From NCBI RefSeq assembly GCF_963422355.1, contig NC_085095.1, positions 6,955,327 to 7,019,326 of the forward strand: a DNA stretch of 64,000 bases, given 5' to 3'. Origin of the DNA: Corticium candelabrum. Taxonomy: Eukaryota; Porifera; Homoscleromorpha; Homosclerophorida; Plakinidae. The notes beneath the pieces are model-generated. The model saw only the letters and a list, made by a program, of their open reading frames with translations. It was not told the origin of the DNA and made no database searches. Positions 56,396-64,000 of this stretch are shown here, piece by piece. How positions within the stretch are numbered: position 1 is the first letter of the stretch; every line of letters starts with the position of its first letter. A program made the translations under genes and the position numbers.

Positions 56396-57391
56396 CTTGC
56401 TGACAGTTCTGATCCTTTCATGCAGATTATACGGGAGTGTGACTCCGGAAAATCTTCATACTCGATCAAGGGCATGGCTTGTCGCTTTACTGCACAGCTG
56501 CGAAGGAGTCTTGCTTTGGACGACAAGTCGCAGAGCTTACACAGGAATGCATCCATCTCGGTTGAAGATGGCTTCAAGCAAGCGCCTGAAACAGATGCGA
56601 GACATTACCGTACGTGTTGCAGTTCTCTTCGTGTGCGGTCCTGGAATGGGAAGCCTATGCACGGGCAGTATCGCCGTCTCACTGAGCAACCGCCTGTGGA
56701 CATGAAAGAGACCTACGGATGGCTAAAGGCAGCGAATCTTCCTGCTGCAACTGAGGGACTGGTTGTTGCTGCTCAAGACCAAGCTCTTCGGACTCGGTAC
56801 TATGAGTGCAAGATTCTACATCGTGATGTCAGTCCTACTTGCCGCATGTGCAGTGTAGGCCTGGAAACAGTCGACCACATTGTGGCAGGCTGTAGTGCTC
56901 TGGCACCGACGGACTACACTGATCGACACAATCAGGTGGCCTCCATCATTCACTGGGATGTTTGTCGCCATTTTGGGGTTCCACTGGAGAGTAGATGGTA
57001 CCGGCATCATCCTGACAGGCTTGTGGAGACGGATGACATTACTATGATGTGGGATACCACCATCCCCACTGCAAGGAAGATCAAAGCCAATCGTCCAGAC
57101 ATCTGTCTCAGAAATAGGAAGACAAACACTTGTCTTCTTATTGATATCAGCTGTCCTGCTGATGGCAACCTTGTCAAGAAACATGCTGAGAAGTTGGCGA
57201 AGTACAGCGACTTGCGAGTGGAGATAAGCCGCATGTGGCATGGTCGAACACTGGTGGTTCCGGTGGTCTTGGGAGCTTTGGGCACAGTGCACGCAGGTAT
57301 TGCAAGGTGGCTGGACATTATTCCAGGTCATCACAACCTGCAGCACTTACAGAAAAACAGTGCTTCTGGGATCTACTCGGATCCTTCGTAA
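56395..57391 (+). pseudogene. LINE C-terminal fragment with restriction-like endonuclease
   Basis: Frame 56327-57391. The first 22 residues come from the (AAT)n tract, so real homology starts near 56395. It has a CCHC motif (CRMCSVGLETVDHIVAGC near 56848) and a PD-x14-D motif (RPDICLR...LLIDIS near 57090-57150), then a helical RTLVVPVVLGALG end. CCHC plus PD..D at the C-terminus is the arrangement of R2-type, site-specific or early non-LTR retrotransposons carrying a restriction-like endonuclease. RT itself is missing, so this copy is 5'-truncated. The 3' end is near 57530, where (CA)n and AATAATAAAA occur. Confidence 0.82.
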
Positions 57392-57539
57392 AGTCATGTC
57401 TTCTTTCTAGACAGCCGTAATGGTCTAAGTACTTCTGAAGCAGGGTTTGCTTCCGGTACTTGTAATAGACTTTACAAACCAGACTGATCTGGTTGAACAC
57501 ACACACACACACACACATAATAATAAAACCCATTTATTT

Positions 57540-58709
57540 GAATGACTCCTCAATGACACAATTAACGATGTCTGTTAGCAATGATATTCGATGACGTTGA
57601 AGAAATTTGAAAAACTTTGCATAGCTGATCAAATCCATCAAGAGAAATAAATCCTCTTGATTGAACTACACAATGTTAATATGTTAATATACTTGCATGC
57701 ATGACCTTTTCTTCTCATGTCATCCACAATCTCTGCATATTTAGGAGACTTGCGATGTGCAGCATTTTCAAAGTTAGTTTCACAACTAACTGTAAGTTCA
57801 ATGGTAAAGAAGAAAAAGATTGAGGATTCCACATGATGATGTCAGGACGAAGCGATCCATGCATGGATCCATGCAGAAGGAAAAGGACCAGAAGAGCAAG
57901 GTAGATCAGCGGACAGTTGCAATCCATGAGATAATAAGTTTGTGCAGAGTTGAATAATAGTTTCAGAATAGCATTATGTCTATGATTGTAATGACCAAGC
58001 TTCAGTAAAATTTCACAATTATCTAACACATGAAGAAATGTTTGTTGTTTGTTGCATCTTGGGCATTGACCACACGATCTCTTCCATAATACTAGCTTGG
58101 CATTCTTAGGTAAACAATCAGACACGACATTTAAAAATAAAGGACATAGTGCTTGATGGTAGTTTACACACTACTTTGACCAAATATTTGCAGCGCAGTT
58201 AGTCAGACAAGCAATAACACCGCAATTGCACTATAAGACCTGTAGATGTGCTAGGAGTTATTGTTGTTTTTTATTTTCTACCCGATCCTTAGTCCTATTA
58301 GAGAGATTTTTTGAAGATACTTCAGGAGATTCACTAAGAGTCTCAAAAGCTTCTTTGAAAAGACAAAATCTGTCATCACGTGCTAAAAATGAAGCTCTGG
58401 TTGCCAGAAATCTCACACAAATTATCTCTTGGTGTCAGAAGTCTAGCACATTTTGAAGCTTGCAGTGCTAATGATCTAGTAGAGATATAAGGCAAACCAA
58501 GCCCTCCTTTAGATACGTCTAAATATAGCCAAGCTGGTAAAGCTGAGCGATAAAGGTAAGTCCACTTCTTTAGATAAATGGATAAGCACCTTGTTGGTAC
58601 AGTTTTAGTTTTAGCCGACAGCTTACAAGACAACAATCCACTGTACTGAGAAGCAGCTTGACTTTGCTCTTGAAAGATTCCTTAAAATTCTCTGTTTTCA
58701 GGTGAACAT
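57540..58709 (-). pseudogene. Second LINE remnant, 3' half
   Basis: Minus-strand pieces: the end of RT with KKWTYLYRSALPAWLYLD and KGGLGLPYISTRSLA (58636-58460), then a CCHC block (CGQCPRCNKQQTFLHVLDNC, about 58070-58010) and a PDII... endonuclease remnant (about 57850). Stops and frameshifts show decay. Its 5' half continues beyond gypsy-3, at 63728-63947. Confidence 0.75.
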
Positions 58710-58857
58710 TGTAGTATATACATCCGGGAATTTGTATTGTGTTACGATTCAGTCATTGACTGGCATTTAGGACTAGCCAGTCATTCTTGAAGTAGATCGA
58801 ATTGAGTTAACAGCAAGACCGGCTGAGAGCGTGCTAAGGACTCAGTTATTTGTGATA
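58710..58857 (+). repeat. gypsy-3 5' LTR
   Basis: 148 bp, TGTAGTATATACATCC... to GTGATA. It pairs with 63576-63727 at roughly 85-90 per cent identity by eye, so it is older than gypsy-4. Confidence 0.88.
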
Positions 58858-58871
58858 TCTGACGACAAGGA

Positions 58872-59182
58872 TGACGGCAGTATTTGAACAAATAGCAGAG
58901 TTTGACGAATCTATGGAGGAATGGCCACTTTACGCAGAAAGGATAGAGCAATACTTCGCAGCAAATGGTGTAGACGACGCTGATAGACAAAGAGCTATTC
59001 TATTAAGCGTGATTAGCGCTCGCACGTATCAAACTCTACAAAGTTTAGTGGCTCAGTTGAAGCCTAAAGAGAAGTCGGTCAACGAAATACTACAGACGTT
59101 GACAGAACATTTCGACTCGAAGACATCAGTAATAGTACAACAAATTAGATTTAACAGTCGATCGCGTCAGGAAGGTGAGTAG
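58872..59182 (+). CDS. gypsy-3 gag N-terminus
   Basis: 103 residues of gag from the first ATG after the LTR (LYAERIEQYFAANGVDDADRQRAI). The frame stops at 59180-59182; homologous gag continues from 59258 (LVVGTANDHIQQRLL), so the protein is broken by stops at 59180 and 59262. Confidence 0.75.
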
Positions 59183-60534
59183 GTCGCTAGATGCACGGCA
59201 GAACTGCAGCGACTCAGTGAACATTGCGAATTTGAGGCGGTGTTATGCTACGCAACAGACTAGTCGTAGGAACAGCGAATGACCATATACAGCAACGGCT
59301 GTTGGCAGAAGAAGAGCTGACATTCAAGCGGGCATATGAATTAGCGATTGCACAAGAAACAGCTAACAGGAATACTGCAGAGCTGAAACAGAAGAAAGCA
59401 ATGAGTACTCCTGGCAACCCAGAAGGAGAGTCCGTATACTAGTTACAGAAGCAGCCTGTACACCAGTTACAGAAGCAACGAGTACCCAAAGCAGGTAACA
59501 GACTGACGGACAAGATATCCAGTTGTTGTTATCGCTGTGGTAAACAGGGACACAAACAGTTCGAGTGTTGGTTCAAGGATGTCAAATGTTTTGGTTGTGG
59601 CAAAATTGGGCATGCGAAGGCTGTTTATCACACAGCGAGAAAAACGGCTCAGAAAGAGGACAGTGGTAGAGGTACATACAAATCGGCTATGAGGAGGCGC
59701 AGTCAGAAACAAACGAGGATGAGGAGGTTGAGTGGATTAGTGGCAATATTCACGCGTTACACGAAGGAAAAGAGAAGCCTATGAAGTCAACGTTGACTGT
59801 ACAACGACAGCCACTGTAAATGGAAATAGACACAAGAGCGAGTGTCAGTATTGTGAGCAAAACAACATGGAAGTCAGTCTGGAATAAAGGTGAGGCACCA
59901 TTGAAAGATACAAAGAAGACTCTGAAGACAGATACTGGGGAACAGGTACCTGTACATGAAAAGTTGAAAGTGTGGGTAGACACACCGAATGGACACCGAT
60001 TGTCTCTTCCGCTTGTTGTAGTGGTAGGCTCTGGCCTGAGTGTATTAGGAAGAAACTGGATTTGACAAGTACAACATGATTGGGGAAAAGTTCATCTTTG
60101 GGAGGCAAACTCTCACCAAGGAAAGTGGAAAGGTTATTGTTATTACACAGTGAAGTGTTCAGTGGGAAGTTAGACAGATTACAAGGTGTGAAAGTGAAAT
60201 TACCAGTGACAGAAACGACGAGTCCCAAGTTTTACAAACCAAGACAAGTACTGTATGCTTTGAAAGAGAAGATAGATAGAAGAATTATCTGACCTCACAA
60301 AAGCCAGAATTATTGAGCCAATACACTATTAGGAGTAGACGACTCCCATAGTTCCAGTATTGAAAAACAATGAAAAGGTCAGAATCTCTGGAGACTATCG
60401 GTTGACAGTTAACCAAGTGTTGAAATGCGACATTCATCCGGTTCCACACATTGAAGACTTGTTTGCTCGAACAGCAGGAGGACCGCAGTTTACAACTCTG
60501 GATTTGGATAGAGCATATCAACAGCTTGTACTTG

Positions 60535-60590
60535 ATCAATTGAACAATTGATCAATTGTCAATTGAGTCAATTGATCAATTGATAAGGAA
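60535..60590. repeat. CAATTGAT palindromic expansion inside RT
   Basis: About seven overlapping copies of the palindrome CAATTG, spaced by GAT or GT, are inserted after the codons LVLD of RT. Gypsy-2 has plain sequence at the same place, so the run arose in this copy. Confidence 0.85.
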
Positions 60591-60637
60591 TCACGTAACT
60601 ATGTCGTCATCAATACTCACCAGGGATTACATCAGTA

Positions 60638-61063
60638 CGAGCTCACATGGCCCGTCCTTCGTACAGGCAAGATACTGTAGTGTAAAGATAGGTCTGTGGA
60701 CACGTCACGTGCAATCTTAGTTGCAAGGTCTCGGATGTGCTGAATAAATTCGAATCTTGCTCTTCGCGCTTGCTTCAGCAAGAAACGACACGATCGGCGC
60801 CTACCGTCCGACGTCAGGAACGGGCAGTCTAAATTGGGTGGCGATACAATGCGCTGTTCCAGAGATATTCGCGTGAGCAGAAGCGAGTGCGATCGGCAGG
60901 AAATCGCGTCGTCGTGGGAGAAGTCAGGAAGACAACCACAATCTCACTTTTGACCCGAATGAATTCGGCGTGCGCGAGCCAAATTCGGCTGAGATCAGAT
61001 TCGCCGTTTTTGAGAAACACTCTTACAGACGGACACACAGACAGACAGCTAGACAGACACCTC

Positions 61064-61121
<58 letters not shown>
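60638..61121 (+). mobile_element. 484 bp insertion ending in CAGA and (TA)n
   Basis: Comparison with gypsy-2 near 37455 shows that sequence between 'ATCAGTA' and 'TACTAGACTACC' is extra. The insert is GC-rich, has a short open frame on each strand without a recognised domain, and ends with ACAGACGGACACACAGACAGACAG, then (TA)n. A 3' simple-sequence tail suggests a truncated retroelement or SINE (inference). Confidence 0.7.
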
Positions 61122-61123
<2 letters not shown>

Positions 61124-61184
61124 TAGACTACCGTTTGGTGTTTCATCGGCTCCCGGTATCGTTCAAAGGACAACGAAAACTCTG

Positions 61185-61595
61185 TTGCAAGCAATTTCAG
61201 GAGTAGTGGTCTACTTAGATGACATATTAATAACAAGAAGAAACAAACAAGACTTAGAGCATTTGTCTAACTTAGGTAAAGTGTTGACGAAATTGGAAGA
61301 GGCTGGACTAAAGCTCAATAAAGACAAATGCCGGTTCATGCAATCTGAAGTAGTGTATTTGGGACATGTCATTGACAAGACAGGGTTACATCCGAACAAG
61401 GGACGAATTCAGGCAATAAGGGAAGCAGCCAGACCACAAAATGTGACAGAATTAAAAGCATACCTAGGATTGCTATCTTATTATGGCAAATTCTTACAGA
61501 ATTTGTCAACAGTTTTAGCTCCACTACATAGATTGTTACGAAAAGCTGGTCATGTGAACAAGAACGAGCTTATCACCAATCAAAACAACTGTTAG
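61185..61595 (+). pseudogene. gypsy-3 RT C-terminal part and connection
   Basis: 136-residue frame with VVYLDDILI (RT active site), LNKDKCRFMQSEVVYLGHVID and the LLSYYGKFLQNLSTVLAPLHRLL block that marks the end of Ty3/gypsy RT. It stops before RNase H, which follows in other frames. Confidence 0.85.
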
Positions 61596-63575
61596 TGTCA
61601 GCCAAAGTGTTAGCACATTTTGATCCACAGCAAGAGTCCATCGTAACCTGTGATGCTTTGTCGTACGGTTTAGGTGCTGTATTGGCTCAGAGAGGGTAGG
61701 ACGAAAAAGAACAGTAGTAGCCTTTGCATCGAGAACATCGACGAAAGCGAAGAGGAATTACACACAGGTGGAAAGATAAGCATTGGCAGTAATTGTTTTG
61801 TCTACAAAGATTTCACCAATATCTGTTTGGTAGAAAGTTTGTGCTAGTCTCAGACCATAAACCACTGGTAGGATTATTGGGGGAAAATACGCCTCTTCCG
61901 CCAATGGCATCAGTGAGAATCCATCAATGGGCCTTGATCCTATCGGGTTACAGTTATAAGTTGCGATACAAATCAAGACGGGACATCAGTAATGCAGATG
62001 CCTCCAGTCGATTACCCTTACAACTATCGTCGACAACTGAGGAAGAACAACCACAGACAATTCAATTTTACAGCAACTGGAATCGTCACCAGTATTGGCA
62101 AAAGATGTTAGAAGATAGACAGAACAAGACCCTATACTGTCTAGGGTACAATATAATGTCAATCATGGTTGGCCCAAGAACCACTAATCGAAGTGTTGAC
62201 TCCTTACTGGCGAAGAGCAAGTAAATTATCTATAAAAAGGGATGCGTATTATGGGGGTACAGGGTGATTGTACCACCACAAGGGCAACAACGCGTTTTGG
62301 AGTTACATGCTGGTCATCCTGGTGTAGCATGGATAAAAAGCTTAGCCAGAACAATAGTCTGGTGGCCTGGACTGGATGGGATATCGAACGCAAGGTCCAA
62401 AGTTGTTCTAGTTGTCAAGAAACAAGGAACGCACCACCAAAAGCTTGATTGCATCCCTGGTCGTGGCCCCATCAGCCGTGGATGAGAGTGCACGTGGACT
62501 ACGCTGGACTCTTGCTAGGAAATTTTTTTGTACTCATTGACGCACACTCGAAATGGATTGAAGTAAAACCTTTAGAATTAGCGACGATGAAAACTACGGT
62601 GGAAAAGTTAAGAAAACTTTTCTCAACTCATGGAATTCCTGAAAAACTGGTATCAGACAATGGGTAACTCATTTAAGAGTTTACCGATTTTGTAAAATCA
62701 AATGGAATAGACCACATTAAAAACAGCACCTTATCATCCATCAAGTAATGGGCTGGCGGAAAGAGCAGTACAAGTATTGAAGAAAGGACTGTCCCTAGCA
62801 AAACAAGGAACATTGACATGTCGCTTGACACAAGTGTTGTTCAGCTACCGGATTACACTGCATTCCATGACAGGAATATCGCTTGTGGAATTATTAATGG
62901 GTAGCAAATTACAGTCATGGTTAGATTTGTTACACCCCAACTTGGAGCAAACAGTACACAAAAACAATGGCAACAGAAACACTTCTACAAGGGTAACCGG
63001 AATATAACGATAGACCTTTACAACGGGGTAAGAGTCTACGTGCGCAATTACAACAGAGGTCGTCCTTGGGTAGATGGTGTAGTTCAGTCGAAAACAAGCC
63101 CCCTATCATACACTATCAAACTGGAAGATGAGAGGGTAGTCAAACGACATTTGGATCAGATTCAGAAACCTTACAATCAGAAACACATGAAAGAGGTGAA
63201 CCAGAAGACTTACTAGTGGAACCAATACATCCACAGGATAAACCATGTTCAAGAGCAATGGTACCGGTATCACCGGGGAACCCGAAAAGTGGGATGTCGC
63301 ACTAGACTTACCAAAATAACAATAACGTGGACTCGACAAACAAATAGAACAGGATGCGATGATACCATCGCCGGAGATTAGCACAGGACCAGAAGACTTA
63401 GAGACACACATGGAACCAATGAGAGCATCAAACAAAGGAGTGACACTAGTCCGCCGTTCCAGCAGAAGAAGAAAGGCACCAGATAGACTAAATTTTTAGT
63501 AGATTAGACTATTGTGTTGTACTTCATACCTCTTAATTGTTAATATCAGTCACATAGTTGGGGGGGGAGGGAAGA

Positions 63576-63727
63576 TGTAGTATATACATCTGGGAACTTG
63601 TATTGTGTTACCATGCATTCAGTCATCGACCGGCATTTAGGACTAGCCAGTCATTCTTGTAATAGATCGACTTGAGTTAACAGCAACACAGGCTGAGAGG
63701 GTGCTAAGGACGCAGTTACTTGTGACA
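63576..63727 (+). repeat. gypsy-3 3' LTR
   Basis: 152 bp from TGTAGTATATACATCTGG to GTGACA, preceded by a purine run (GGGGGGGAGGGAAGA) that serves as the polypurine tract. It pairs with 58710-58857. Confidence 0.9.
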
Positions 63728-64000
63728 CCATTGATGGGCATCCCAAAAAACTTAAATCTTCATCACCGAGATAAGGTATACTCTTGCCACAGACTGTCAA
63801 ATCTGGATCACGTAGATGAAAAGATGGTTTAAAGAAGAAGCTCATACATTTGCATTTTGAAGACTTTATGAATAGATTAGACCGGTCACACCAGGTTGAA
63901 ACGATGTTACATAGTTTTCGTAAGTCCTTTGAGAACTTAATTGGCAATAAGTGTTACATCATCTGTAAATAGAAGGGCATTTACTGCATGTGATGATCGA
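63728..64000 (-). pseudogene. Second LINE remnant, RT 5' half (to window edge)
   Basis: The minus-strand frame reads WCDRSNLFIKSSKCKCMSFFF, HLRDPDLTVCGKSIPYLGDEDLSFLGCP, the typical region after the non-LTR RT active site (Lys/Ser..CK/CM.F and then YLG). It ends at the gypsy-3 3' LTR and resumes at 58709. The RT active site itself should lie beyond the right edge or just upstream in decayed sequence. Confidence 0.78.

Larger units (their letters stand above)
58710..63727 (+). mobile_element. Ty3/gypsy element 3 (inactive), inserted in a LINE
   Basis: About 5.0 kb between two LTRs. Gag starts at 58872 (MTAVFEQIAEFDE). A CCHC knuckle region lies near 59525-59635, protease near 59820-60065 (active site DTRA rather than DTGA), RT begins near 60360, is broken, and resumes at 61122 (YLDD near 61210), RNase H is at 61610-61860, and integrase at 62280-63010. 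A C-terminal tail reaches about 63500. Stop codons and frameshifts occur in every domain. It shares most sequence with gypsy-2. The LINE frame on each side (58709 and 63728) shows that it landed inside an older LINE. Confidence 0.9.

Noticed and set aside
60970..61206. Tyr-Ile repeat protein
   Set aside because: Translation of (TA)n at the end of an insertion in gypsy-3.

Overview
This 64 kb window is nuclear DNA of an early-branching animal, most likely a sponge (inference). The genes are split by many short GT-AG introns, two encode short-chain collagens built from exons that are multiples of 9 bp, one is a large LRR-Roc-COR-death-domain protein, and introns and spacers are full of (GT)n, (CAGA)n and related microsatellites. 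No species name can be supported from the sequence.

Layout. 1-10.3 kb (minus): the 5' part of a DOP1/Dopey gene, 15 exons traced, running off the left edge. 10.86-11.47 kb (plus): a complete five-exon MPC2 (mitochondrial pyruvate carrier) gene, head-to-head with DOP1 across 555 bp. 12.65-17.57 kb (minus): a DCAF6-type WD40/IQ protein (CUL4-DDB1 receptor). 17.96-24.60 kb: two paralogous 19-exon short collagens (462 and 458 aa) transcribed divergently from a 722 bp spacer. 24.6-31.8 kb: a tRNA-like SINE and a decayed minus-strand Ty3/gypsy element. 31.8-45.5 kb (minus): a three-exon Roco gene of about 1921 residues. Its first exon holds a 135 bp leucine-rich repeat unit copied about 17 times, and its second intron-side neighbour is a 7.8 kb intron loaded with retroelements. 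46.6-53.5 kb: a nested stack of mobile DNA. A LINE remnant is split by a Mutator-like MITE and by a near-complete Ty3/gypsy element, which is itself split by a hAT remnant. 54.0-55.7 kb: exons of an unidentified minus-strand gene. 56.2-64 kb: LINE 3' ends with restriction-like endonuclease motifs, one of them interrupted by a second type of Ty3/gypsy element.

The cellular genes have no common pathway. DOP1 acts in endosome-Golgi traffic, MPC2 in pyruvate import, DCAF6 in ubiquitylation, the collagens in extracellular matrix, and the Roco protein probably in GTPase/death-domain signalling. The most notable features are the Roco gene with its homogenised LRR array, the mirror-image collagen pair sharing a conserved triplet interruption, the nested transposons whose insertion sites can be read to the base, and a dispersed 38 bp hairpin minisatellite. 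Exon boundaries were set by eye from splice consensus and reading-phase agreement. Most proteins were named by family resemblance from memory, without a database search.
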